A stretch of DNA of 15,972 nt from Acidobacteriota bacterium. Its GTDB lineage: Bacteria; Acidobacteriota; Terriglobia; Acidiferrales; UBA7541. The stretch spans positions 1-15,972 of the forward strand of contig QHZC01000310.1 of assembly GCA_003224515.1 (NCBI GenBank). Reading direction: 5' to 3'. Below, one piece after another: positions 6,999 to 14,272 of the stretch. The translations under genes and the position numbers were made by a program. Position 1 is the stretch's first letter. Every line of letters begins with the position of its first letter. Under the pieces are notes generated by a model that was given only the letters and a program-made list of their open reading frames with translations, was not told the DNA's origin and did no database searches.

Positions 6999-7508
6999 GT
7001 GAAAAGACATGGGCTTTTTATCTTGGATGTGAGTTTGGGGCTCGCGATCGTGGCCTTGGTGGGAGTCTCGGCTTATCGGCCAAAGGTCGTAGCAGGTAAG
7101 GGAGCGCAAGCTATCGACGCGGCTTTCCGCGACGGACTGTATCAGGCGAAGCTCGATGTTCAGGACGGTAGAGCTCCCCGCCTCAGCACTGGCCGCTGGA
7201 GTAACAACGCCGACCGGGCCGTGTTCATAGCCGGGTACGAACAGGGCTACCGCGAGTACACCGAGGCTCAGTCGGGAAAATTGACGGAGCCCACTGCAGC
7301 GGAATTGGCGGGCTACTGTGACGGAACGCTGGATGGCGCCTCTGATCGCGTTAAGGCGCAGCCCTTCCAGGTTGAGAAGACGGCCAATTATCGCACCGCG
7401 GGCCAGGGCTACTTGGAAGCGAATGCTAATCCCGAAGAGTACATCCGTTTCTATCGGCAAGCCTACTCAAACGGCTACCAGCAAGGTTACTACCTTCAGC
7501 AGCAATAG
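6999..7508 (+). CDS. Exported or membrane-tethered small protein with repeated G-Y motifs
   Basis: A 169-residue protein with a positively charged N-terminus followed by a hydrophobic segment (about residues 5-25, FILDVSLGLAIVALVGVSAY), so it is either exported or anchored by its N-terminus. The remainder contains four variants of an aromatic/glycine module: FRDGLYQAKLD, FIAGYEQGYREY, LAGYCDGTLDG and AYSNGYQQGYYLQQQ at the C-terminus. Spacing of the modules is about 35-50 residues. The start is GTG at 6999, chosen because GAGGTGAG lies at 6988-6995 and the signal-like segment begins directly after it. I do not recognise a characterised family. Similar YxxGYxxG-rich exported proteins occur in Acidobacteria to my recollection. 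It appears to be monocistronic; a hairpin follows at 7704. Confidence 0.7.
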   Translation: MKRHGLFILDVSLGLAIVALVGVSAYRPKVVAGKGAQAIDAAFRDGLYQAKLDVQDGRAPRLSTGRWSNNADRAVFIAGYEQGYREYTEAQSGKLTEPTAAELAGYCDGTLDGASDRVKAQPFQVEKTANYRTAGQGYLEANANPEEYIRFYRQAYSNGYQQGYYLQQQ

Positions 7509-7703
7509 ACGGGCTCGAAATGCGTTGAAAGAAACATCAAGGCGTTTCGAATGGCAGGACCTGAAATCTCTTGGCGCCGGATTCACGCAAGGCTACTGCG
7601 TGGGATTGACGGCATAGGAATTTCCCCCGAGCCAAGCGTCAGCCGTTGCCGGGCGACAGCGGGACGGCAGCACCGTGGATGACGGTTCTTTTCTCCGAGC
7701 GGC

Positions 7704-7723
7704 AAGCACCGTTCGCGGTGCTT
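7704..7723 (+). terminator. Perfect 8-bp hairpin between the GY-repeat gene and the cupredoxin gene
   Basis: AAGCACCG pairs perfectly with CGGTGCTT across a TTCG tetraloop. The hairpin lies 195 bp after the preceding stop and 38 bp before the cupredoxin ATG. No T run follows, so intrinsic termination is uncertain. A 5' UTR stability element for the cupredoxin mRNA is equally possible. Confidence 0.4.
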
Positions 7724-7761
7724 AAGACTTTACATTAGTGCGTCCACAGGAAGGAATTCTC

Positions 7762-8517
7762 ATGCGACTCAAGGGTTTGTATTTCAGTTTGATGCTAGGT
7801 TTTTTCGGACTACTCCCGAACCTTGGGAATTTGGCGGCACCAAATTTGGGCTTGGCCAAACCCGACACCCACGGGGCAAGTTCAGTAGCCGGCCGGGTCA
7901 GAATCGAGGGTCAACTGCCTCAGCCCAACCGAATCAGTATGGCCGCGGATCCGAGTTGTGCCAAGGCGCATCCCGGGCCTGCTGTCAACGAAGAATTGGT
8001 GACGGGAAGCGGCGGCACGCTCGGTAACGTGATCGTTTTTGTTTCCGAGGGGCTTGGCAACCGCACCTTCGACGTTCCCGCTGAACCAGTTGTGGTTGAC
8101 CAAAAAGGGTGCATGTATCTGCCGCACGTGGTCGGCGTTCAAGCTCAGCAGAAGCTGCGCATGGTGAATGATGACAGTACAACGCACAATATCCATCCGG
8201 TTCCGATCAACAACCGCGAATGGAATAAGGCGCAGCCTGCGGGCACGACGTTTGAAGAAACCTTCGCGCGGGAGGAGATCGCAATTCCTGTCAAATGCAA
8301 CGTGCATCCGTGGATGCGCAGCTACATCGCCGTGTTCAAGCACCCTTTCTTCGCAGTCACCGGCACGGACGGACACTTCGATCTGCGCAATTTGCCGCCC
8401 GGTGAATACACCGTGGAGGCCTGGCACGAAAAACTAGGGGCCATGAAACAAGTCATCACCGTTGCGGCCGGAGAAGCCAAGAATATGGATTTTGTGTTCA
8501 AAGCACGGGGCCATTGA
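7762..8517 (+). CDS. Exported cupredoxin (type-1 copper) protein with a C-terminal carboxypeptidase-regulatory-like domain
   Basis: A 251-residue protein beginning with a signal peptide (MRLKGLYFSLMLGFFGLLPN and on to about residue 33). Residues 42-190 form a plastocyanin-like fold. The copper ligands are visible: His in STTHNIHPVP (H142 or H145), then C179, H182 and M185 in KCNVHPWM, the Cys-x2-His-x2-Met arrangement of blue copper sites. Residues 193-249 form a small beta-sandwich (GTDGHFDLRNLPPGEYTVEA region) of the carboxypeptidase-regulatory-like type. The ATG at 7762 has AGGAAGGA at 7749-7756; a GTG at 7738 is in frame but less likely. Probable role: periplasmic or surface electron transfer or copper handling. 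No partner oxidase or cytochrome is adjacent. It ends 98 bp from the converging acetyltransferase gene, with no clear terminator between them. Confidence 0.85.
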   Translation: MRLKGLYFSLMLGFFGLLPNLGNLAAPNLGLAKPDTHGASSVAGRVRIEGQLPQPNRISMAADPSCAKAHPGPAVNEELVTGSGGTLGNVIVFVSEGLGNRTFDVPAEPVVVDQKGCMYLPHVVGVQAQQKLRMVNDDSTTHNIHPVPINNREWNKAQPAGTTFEETFAREEIAIPVKCNVHPWMRSYIAVFKHPFFAVTGTDGHFDLRNLPPGEYTVEAWHEKLGAMKQVITVAAGEAKNMDFVFKARGH

Positions 8518-8615
8518 GACGGCTTCCCAAGGCGTGTTGTGCTTCCAAGGAGATCGTTCAACGGGTAGCGAGGAGCGGGCTTCCTGGTTATTAAGAAACG
8601 CTGCAGAAACCCCGC

Positions 8616-9500
8616 TTAACGCGGCCATACGCCAGCAGTGAAGGATTTAATGGTGTGAAAGCCGAGTTTTTCGTAGAGCTGGACGGCGGTGCGGTTATCC
8701 GATGTTACGGTCAGCGTTAATTCCCTGAATTTCATCGACCGAAGGGCTTCGGCGGAAGTTTGCATAAGCATGCGGCCGAGGCCGTGTCCCTGGTAACCAG
8801 GCAGGACGCAGATTTGCGTGGTGTGGCCGACGCCCGGTGACACTTCGCTGGTTAGAACGGCGGCGATAAGCTCATCGCTGCCGGGCTCGTTAAGAATGAA
8901 GGATGCGCCCGGCACGAATTGCCCACACCCGGGAAGCAGGATGATGTTTTTTAGAAATTTCAACGCACCGCCGCGGCTGCAGTACTGGTCATTAATCTCG
9001 CCATCAACGTGATTCGCGTAAGCTAGATAGATCAACTTGGCGCAAGGCTCGAAGTAGCGGTCGTTCCAGCGGTTGAGGCGCATGCTGCCCGAGGCGCCGG
9101 ATCTCGCCTCATGCAGCTTCTGTAGATCCAGCAGCATGAACTGGCGCGTGTACAGGTGGAATCCCTGGTCGAGGAGTGGTGTGTCCACGGGGCCGCTGAA
9201 GGGCATCAGCTGCGCTTCGATGCGCGCGAGATGCGGGATGGCGCGCATGGAGACGAGCAATTCTTCAAGCCCCCCGATCAGTCCTTTTTGATCCTCGAGG
9301 ACGTAGAAGGAATATCCCGCCGCGGAACCGTTTTCGAACGCTACGCATCCGGCAAGGGCATGCGCGTCAAGGAACCGTTTGATGAGTTCGAGGGCGCCGC
9401 GGTAGTCCCAGTGCAATTCGTCGCGCCAATGCCGCGCTTCTTCTTCGAGCAGCGGCTCAATCTGGCGGACTGTGGTCTGTCGCAAATCGACGATGTTCAT
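8616..9500 (-). CDS. GNAT-family N-acetyltransferase (two GNAT-like halves)
   Basis: A 294-residue protein with a tandem arrangement. An N-terminal GNAT-like half (about 1-130) has a weak cofactor site. The C-terminal half (about 138-294) is a canonical GNAT domain with acetyl-CoA motif A, LPGYQGHGLGRML (residues 233-245, QGHGLG at 237-242), followed by LTLTVTSDNRTAVQLYEKLGF (motif B). The substrate is unknown. The start is ATG at 9500, without a strong Shine-Dalgarno. A TATGAT -10 box lies on the minus strand at 9542-9547. In the N-terminal half, GLIGGL (73-78) runs directly into EELLVSMRAIPHL. From memory of relatives I would expect about a dozen residues between them, so a small in-frame deletion is possible here too, with less certainty than in the other genes. 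A decayed copy of the C-terminus lies at 6563-6637. Confidence 0.85.
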   Translation of the reverse strand: MNIVDLRQTTVRQIEPLLEEEARHWRDELHWDYRGALELIKRFLDAHALAGCVAFENGSAAGYSFYVLEDQKGLIGGLEELLVSMRAIPHLARIEAQLMPFSGPVDTPLLDQGFHLYTRQFMLLDLQKLHEARSGASGSMRLNRWNDRYFEPCAKLIYLAYANHVDGEINDQYCSRGGALKFLKNIILLPGCGQFVPGASFILNEPGSDELIAAVLTSEVSPGVGHTTQICVLPGYQGHGLGRMLMQTSAEALRSMKFRELTLTVTSDNRTAVQLYEKLGFHTIKSFTAGVWPR

Positions 9501-9541
9501 GGATGGGCGGTAAGCGGCCCGGCCCCTGCCGCGCGAACACT

Positions 9542-9547
9542 ATCATA
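9542..9547 (-). promoter_or_regulatory. Possible -10 element (TATGAT) for the acetyltransferase gene
   Basis: TATGAT on the minus strand lies 42 bp above the ATG at 9500, in the divergent intergenic region. No good -35 box is seen at the correct spacing, so this is tentative. Confidence 0.3.
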
Positions 9548-9646
9548 GCCGATTCGATGCGGGCGAGTGGCTAGCGCGCCGCGGATGATACAAATCCGAC
9601 ACAACGGGAGGCGGTGCGGCCAGTGCGACAAAGGAGGTGTGCTAGG

Positions 9647-9673
9647 ATGCCAAGTATTGCGTTCATATTGTGA
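9647..9673 (+). other. Possible 8-codon leader ORF upstream of the hydrolase gene
   Basis: ATG at 9647 follows AAAGGAGG (9630-9637), the strongest ribosome-binding site in this intergenic region, and encodes MPSIAFIL then TGA. The hydrolase's own ATG at 9723 has no recognisable Shine-Dalgarno. This may be a translated leader peptide or a chance match; the spacing of about 9 bp is acceptable. Confidence 0.25.
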
Positions 9674-9722
9674 GGTATAGAAGAAGCGGCCAACGCCGCC
9701 AGCCCAGTTGCGCAGACGACGA

Positions 9723-10664
9723 ATGCAGATCCTGTACGAACTCCGCTACCCGACCCGCTGGTACACCAAGTTGCTGATGGCTCTATTGGCCCTGGTCTTT
9801 TTTGCCGTGCTGGCAACGATGGCCATAGCGGGTTTTCTCGTTTATCGAATCGTGAAACCGCAACGAACCAGTTCCGAAATCAACATGGCGAGTTTTCCCG
9901 GTCGGCCGGAGGTGCTGGATTTCCTGGTGCCGGGGGGCACCGGAAAGCGGGAGGGGTGGTTCTTTCCCGGGTTTCGAGGCGCGCCGACGATTATTCTTTG
10001 CCATGGCTACGAGTCCAGCCGCGGTGAGCTGTTGACGCTGGAATCGGCACTGCAGGACCACCAGTACAACGTTTTTATTTTTGATTTTGCGGCGCATGGG
10101 GCAAACCCCGGAATCAGCACGCTCGGCTATCGCGAAGCGGACGAGGTGCGCGCGGCGGTCGATCTCCTGGCCGCGCGACCTGATTTGGATCCAACGCGGT
10201 TCGGGCTTTGGGGCTATAACCTTGGCGCCTACGCGGCGCTACGCGAAGCGGAAAGCGATAAGCGGATTCGCGCGCTGGTACTGGACTCAGTGTATGACCA
10301 ACCAAAGCAGATGGTTAAGGTGGGTGTGGAGCGCAACGGCCTGGGCGGGTTTCCTTTCATGGTACGTGCGGCGGTGTTCAGTTTTGAGTACTTGAACTAC
10401 GCACACCGCGATGACCCACCGCTTTCCGGGAAGTTGATTACCGTGCTCGGCGTCCCGACGCTGTATATTCAGGCGCTGGACGACCCGGAGCTGGCGGAGA
10501 CCACGCGGCGGCTGTTTCTAAAGGCGTCGGAGCCGCGCGAGCAGGCCATCATTCCGCACGGGAACTTTGTGAGCTTGGGCGACGAAGAGAAGCGCACGTA
10601 TGAGAACCGCGTCGTATCGTTCTTTCTAGTGAGGCTGCCCGCTACGGGGAAGGCTGTCCGTTAG
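9723..10664 (+). CDS. Membrane-anchored alpha/beta-hydrolase-fold protein with Asn at the nucleophile position
   Basis: A 313-residue protein with an N-terminal membrane anchor (about residues 17-43) and an alpha/beta hydrolase domain (about 62-305) exposed outside the cytoplasm or at the membrane. The oxyanion-side motif HGYESSRGELL (94-104) and FDFAAHG (120-126) are typical of the BAAT/dienelactone-hydrolase-like group. The nucleophile elbow reads GLWGYNLGAYAAL, so N166 stands where the catalytic Ser of GxSxG should be. Candidate acid (D253 or D254) and His (H279 in IPHGNF) positions remain. It is therefore probably not a conventional serine hydrolase. The start at ATG 9723 is chosen over TTG 9708 because the protein begins MQILYELRYP directly before the anchor. 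The 3' end overlaps the converging glycosyltransferase gene by 39 bp. Confidence 0.8.
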   Translation: MQILYELRYPTRWYTKLLMALLALVFFAVLATMAIAGFLVYRIVKPQRTSSEINMASFPGRPEVLDFLVPGGTGKREGWFFPGFRGAPTIILCHGYESSRGELLTLESALQDHQYNVFIFDFAAHGANPGISTLGYREADEVRAAVDLLAARPDLDPTRFGLWGYNLGAYAALREAESDKRIRALVLDSVYDQPKQMVKVGVERNGLGGFPFMVRAAVFSFEYLNYAHRDDPPLSGKLITVLGVPTLYIQALDDPELAETTRRLFLKASEPREQAIIPHGNFVSLGDEEKRTYENRVVSFFLVRLPATGKAVR

Positions 10665-12317
10665 GTTCGCAACCGTGCTCGAATCTATGCAAATCTCTAT
10701 GGCTGGATATGGCCCATCTCGATGACAGTGGACACCCATCTGTTCCAGCTCTTTTGCGTGCCCGTGCGTTGTAAAGACAATTGAGCCGTGGCCGGAGGGT
10801 GGGGACCATTCGGCTAGCTCCCTGTGGAGATAGAAGTTCAGGCCAAATTTAAGCCCACGTTGAAGCTTGTATGTGGTTGCAATGTCTAGTTCCGCCGAGG
10901 GCAAGTGATCTTTCGCTCTTTGGGCGACAAGGCGCGCAGATACTCCGTCGTCTAGTTGCCGCAGGTCTTCAGTTCCGAAGGTCATGAAGACGGGGAGCAC
11001 GATAGCGGCCAGCGCTAGTGCCTTGCGTCCCGACCGCAGGAGCCCCAGCGTACCGACTACAATTCCACCAGAAACCATGAATAGAGCGAAGAGCCTAACA
11101 GTAGGTGCTGGACGGATAGCTGTAACGAAAGGGATTCTGTTATTCAGCTGGTAAGCCGCCACACCTAATATAACGAAAGTCAGACCGACTCCCAAGCACA
11201 GCCAGCGAACCGCGTTAAGCCCCTGCTGCAGGCGACCGCTCAGGTCCCGTGCCATGAGTAGTCCGATCGCTGGAAAAGCAGGCAGGATGTAGCCGGGAAG
11301 TTTCGATTTCGATACGGAAAAAAAGAGCAGACAAAACCCCGCCCAGCAAATGAGCAGCCAGGTGGGCTCCGTGGTGCATCGTGTGCGCCAAAGATTGGCG
11401 ATGCCCCGTACGAGCGACCACAGGAAAATACCAATCCAAGGAAGGAAAGCGACCAAGAGGACCGGGACGTAAAACCAAAAGGGCTGGATGTGCTGGAATC
11501 CGGGGGTGAGGTAGCGCTTGAAATTATGTTCGATGATGAAGATGTGGAAGAAGTCGGGGTTGCGGTGGGCGCAGAGGATGTACCAGGGAAGGGCGTTGCA
11601 ACAGAACGATGTGATCGCGATGGGATGAAGCAGGCGGACGGCGTCGCGCCAGCGCTTGGTGAAGAGCCCCCAGAAAAATATGGCGCCGCCGGAAAGAACC
11701 ACGGCGGCAGGGCCTTTCGCGAGGATGGCGAGACCGAGGAAGAATCCGGAGAGCAGCAAGGCGAGCCAGGGAGTGCGCGGGAGGATGGGTGTGTGCTCAT
11801 TTCGCGTGAGACCCAGGATGACGGCAGCACAGACCATCGTGATCGTTAGCATCCCGCTGAAGGGCGTGTCCATGGAGGCGGCGTGAGAGAAGCCAATCAT
11901 GCCAACGGTGGTCGGAAACAGCAGCAGCAGCCATCGAGCGGTTTCCGAGCCGTAAAGACACAGCGCCAGCCAGGCAAGGGCAAGTGTGGCCAGCAGCGCG
12001 GAGATCGCGCTCGGCAGCCGCGCGGAGGCTTCGCTAACGCCGAAGAGCTTGAAGCACAGCGCGGCGCCCCAGTAGTAGAGAACCGGCTTTTCGAACCAGG
12101 GCTTTCCGTAAAGGCGCGGGGTGACCCAGTCGCCGGTCTCGGCCATGTCGCGCGCGATCCAGGCGTAGCGCGGCTCGTCAGGCCCGACGAAGCCGATGGC
12201 GCCGAGATGGCTGAAGTAGCAGACATAAAGCGTCGCGAAGATGAGGATGGCCCAGCCGATCCGGGCGGCGGCGCTGGTGGGCAGGTTTTCGGCTGTGGCA
12301 GCGGTCGTTTCGGTCAC
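10626..12317 (-). CDS. ArnT-type (GT83/PMT superfamily) membrane glycosyltransferase
   Basis: A 563-residue polytopic inner-membrane GT-C glycosyltransferase, the usual size for the family (ArnT is about 550). These enzymes transfer a sugar from a polyprenyl-phosphate donor, for example L-Ara4N to lipid A in enterobacteria. The first periplasmic loop carries the signature GPDEPRYAWIARDMAETGDW (residues 45-64) with the catalytic-type D47-E48, then KPWFEKPVLYYW. About a dozen membrane segments follow, with SVSKSKLPGYILPAFPA in the centre, and a C-terminal soluble domain of about 120 residues. The start is GTG at 12317, with only a weak Shine-Dalgarno. It is transcribed divergently from the lipid A acyltransferase gene (96-bp gap) and converges on the hydrolase gene. 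The acceptor is not determinable; the adjacent lpx genes favour lipid A. No deletion is apparent. Confidence 0.88.
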   Translation of the reverse strand: MTETTAATAENLPTSAAARIGWAILIFATLYVCYFSHLGAIGFVGPDEPRYAWIARDMAETGDWVTPRLYGKPWFEKPVLYYWGAALCFKLFGVSEASARLPSAISALLATLALAWLALCLYGSETARWLLLLFPTTVGMIGFSHAASMDTPFSGMLTITMVCAAVILGLTRNEHTPILPRTPWLALLLSGFFLGLAILAKGPAAVVLSGGAIFFWGLFTKRWRDAVRLLHPIAITSFCCNALPWYILCAHRNPDFFHIFIIEHNFKRYLTPGFQHIQPFWFYVPVLLVAFLPWIGIFLWSLVRGIANLWRTRCTTEPTWLLICWAGFCLLFFSVSKSKLPGYILPAFPAIGLLMARDLSGRLQQGLNAVRWLCLGVGLTFVILGVAAYQLNNRIPFVTAIRPAPTVRLFALFMVSGGIVVGTLGLLRSGRKALALAAIVLPVFMTFGTEDLRQLDDGVSARLVAQRAKDHLPSAELDIATTYKLQRGLKFGLNFYLHRELAEWSPPSGHGSIVFTTHGHAKELEQMGVHCHRDGPYPAIEICIDSSTVANLTDSLPRSGQPH

Positions 12318-12413
12318 GGAAGGCTGAGTCTAACATCGAACCACTATCTTCCAGCGACGGACCTCTTGCATACTGTCGCCCGGCGGGAGACACCTTACGA
12401 ACTTGAACAAGTG

Positions 12414-13244
12414 ATGAGGGAATGGGTCGAACACGCGGCAGTGTGGGTCATTCTGAAAGGGCTGGGTGTGTTGCCACGTCCGCTGGCACGGAGTCTCGCC
12501 GCAGGAGTGGCGCGCCTTTTCTACGCGCTGCTGCCTGGATTGAGGAAAACCGCTGAAGTGAATTTGCGCATTGCCTTTCCGGAGTGGAGCCGCGCACGGC
12601 GTAGATCAGTCATTCGCCGCATGCTGCGGAATCTGGGTTGGATGGCGGCCGAGTTTCAGCGGCGCGGGAAAGGCGTGCTCTATCTGACGGGGCACATCGG
12701 GGCCTGGGAGCTGTCCTCTTTTGCGCACGCGCTCTACGGATTTCCTCTGCACTACATGGCCCGGCGAATCGACAACCACAGGATCGATGCACTCGTGAAT
12801 GGTTACCGGTGTTTGTCAGGGAATCGTCCGATTTTCAAGAATGAATCGGCGCGCGTGATGCTGAAGGTATTGAAAGAGGCCGGAACGGTCGGGATTCTGG
12901 CGGACCAGAACAGCATGCCGGAAGAAGCAGTTTTCGTAGATTTCTTTGGGAAGGCGGCCAGCACGACTACGGGGATTGCGCGTGTGGCGTTGCATACCGA
13001 TGCAGCGGTCGTGCCGGGATATGCCGTTTGGGATGAACCTAGACGAAAATACAGGTTGCGCTTCGACCCGCCAGTGGAGTTGGTTCGAACGGGAGATATG
13101 GAACAAGACGTTTTGGAGAATACCCAAAAGTTTACGAAATTAATTGAAGAGATTATCAGGAAGTACCCCGAACAGTGGGTCTGGGTGCACGGGCGGTGGA
13201 ACACCAGACCGAAGGGCGAGCCATCGCCATACGATTTCCAGTGA
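12414..13244 (+). CDS. LpxL/HtrB-like lipid A (lysophospholipid) acyltransferase with an internal deletion
   Basis: Inner-membrane acyltransferase that adds a secondary acyl chain to lipid A precursors. An N-terminal hydrophobic segment (about residues 8-42) is followed by the catalytic HX4E motif in LTGHIGAWELSSF (H94, E99). Later family blocks include SGNRPIFKNESARVML, VGILADQNSMPEEAVFVDFFG, VVPGYAVWDE and the C-terminal PEQWVWVHGRWNTRP. RNLGWMAAEF (to residue 81) runs directly into QRRGKGVLYLTGH, whereas relatives have about 25-30 residues between these blocks. The 276-residue length is correspondingly short against the usual 300 or so. The start is ATG at 12414 (GTG at 12411 also possible) because MREWVEHAAVW matches the family N-terminus; the frame is open further upstream only as antisense of the glycosyltransferase gene. 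lpxD follows after 8 bp. Confidence 0.88.
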   Translation: MREWVEHAAVWVILKGLGVLPRPLARSLAAGVARLFYALLPGLRKTAEVNLRIAFPEWSRARRRSVIRRMLRNLGWMAAEFQRRGKGVLYLTGHIGAWELSSFAHALYGFPLHYMARRIDNHRIDALVNGYRCLSGNRPIFKNESARVMLKVLKEAGTVGILADQNSMPEEAVFVDFFGKAASTTTGIARVALHTDAAVVPGYAVWDEPRRKYRLRFDPPVELVRTGDMEQDVLENTQKFTKLIEEIIRKYPEQWVWVHGRWNTRPKGEPSPYDFQ

Positions 13245-13252
13245 GGTTGACG

Positions 13253-14272
13253 ATGAGACGAACAGCACAGGAGTTGGGCGAGGCGATTGGCGCGAGAGTG
13301 GAAGGCGATGGCACAGCCGAACTTGGCGGAGTCGCCGCGCCGGGGCGAGCTGGAGAGCGCGATTTGATCTATGTGGAATCCGCGAAGCATACGCAGCGCG
13401 CCTCGGCTTCGGCGGCGATCTGTGTTATTGCGGCTGAGGGAATAGCGCTACCGGGCAAAACGGTATTGCGAAGCGCGCAACCCAAGGTGGCGTTTGCGCG
13501 AGCAGCCGAGCTGCTGCTCGGGCGCACCCCGATTGCTTCGGGGATTCATCCGACGGCGATCGTCGCGCCCCTCGCGCGCGTAGGGCCGGAAGTAGGTATC
13601 GGGCCGTACGCCGTGATTGGTGAAGATACACATGTCGGCGCCGGCACGCAGATCGGTGCACACTCGGTGGTCGGTGCGGGCTGCTGGATCGACGAGAATT
13701 GCCGAATTCACCCCCGGGTCACGCTGTACGCGGGCGTACGCCTCGGGAGTCGCGTAGAGATTCATTCAGGCGCGGTGATTGGGGCGGACGGTTTCGGTTA
13801 TGCGCTCGGTGAGGGGAAATACTGGAAATTCCCGCAGGCAGGGATTGTGGAGATTGGCGATGACGTGGAAATCGGGGCGAACACCACGATCGATCGCGGT
13901 TCACTCGACGACACGCGCATCGCGGAAGGCGTGAAGCTGGACAATCTGGTGCACGTGGGTCACAACTGTCAGATGGGGGCGCATACGGTGGTTGCGGCCC
14001 AGGTAGGATTGTCAGGGTCGTGCGTTTTTGGAAACCACGTGGTTGTGGGCGGGCAGGCAGGCTTTGGCGAGCATTGCAAGCTGGAGGATGGTGCCGTGGT
14101 CGGCGGGCAAAGCGGCGTGCTCGGAGGGAAAACCATTCGTAGCGGTGAGACAGTTTGGGGAACACCGGCTCGTTCCCTGGAGAAATTCAAGGAGTTGTTC
14201 GCGTGGTACGGCCGGCTTCCGGAACTGGCCGCGCGCATCAAAGAAATAGAGGAAAAGCTTGGCGGGAAATGA
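13253..14272 (+). CDS. lpxD: UDP-3-O-(3-hydroxyacyl)glucosamine N-acyltransferase LpxD
   Basis: Third enzyme of lipid A synthesis: transfers a 3-hydroxyacyl chain from acyl carrier protein to the 2-amino group of UDP-3-O-acyl-glucosamine in the cytoplasm. The 339-residue length is normal (E. coli 341). An N-terminal uridine-binding domain (about 1-95) is followed by a left-handed beta-helix of hexapeptide repeats (about 98-305: IGPYAV, IGEDTH, VGAGTQ, IGAHSV and so on). The family signature HSGAVIGADGFGYA (171-184), the block VEIGANTTIDRGSLDDT and the catalytic-type His (H237 in NLVHVGHN) are present. A C-terminal helix (about 312-339) closes the trimer. ATG at 13253 follows GTGAGG (13241-13246), 8 bp after the acyltransferase stop. 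The gene overlaps the next by 14 bp. It shows no deletion, unlike its upstream neighbour. Confidence 0.96.
   Translation: MRRTAQELGEAIGARVEGDGTAELGGVAAPGRAGERDLIYVESAKHTQRASASAAICVIAAEGIALPGKTVLRSAQPKVAFARAAELLLGRTPIASGIHPTAIVAPLARVGPEVGIGPYAVIGEDTHVGAGTQIGAHSVVGAGCWIDENCRIHPRVTLYAGVRLGSRVEIHSGAVIGADGFGYALGEGKYWKFPQAGIVEIGDDVEIGANTTIDRGSLDDTRIAEGVKLDNLVHVGHNCQMGAHTVVAAQVGLSGSCVFGNHVVVGGQAGFGEHCKLEDGAVVGGQSGVLGGKTIRSGETVWGTPARSLEKFKELFAWYGRLPELAARIKEIEEKLGGK

Noticed and set aside
7630..7723. GC-rich leader before the cupredoxin considered as a cyclic-di-GMP (GEMM) riboswitch
   Set aside because: A GGGACGGCAGC stretch is reminiscent, but the conserved GCAAACC and tetraloop-receptor elements are absent.
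8518..8615. Bidirectional terminator between the cupredoxin and acetyltransferase genes
   Set aside because: No stem of useful length followed by a T run on either strand.
11490..11849. Acidic 119-codon plus-strand frame inside the glycosyltransferase
   Set aside because: Glu/Gly-rich antisense shadow of membrane-helix codons; no start context.
11883..12413. Upstream extension of the acyltransferase frame (about 177 extra residues)
   Set aside because: It is antisense to the glycosyltransferase, low complexity and Gln/Gly/Arg-rich; homology begins at MREWVEHAAVW (12414).
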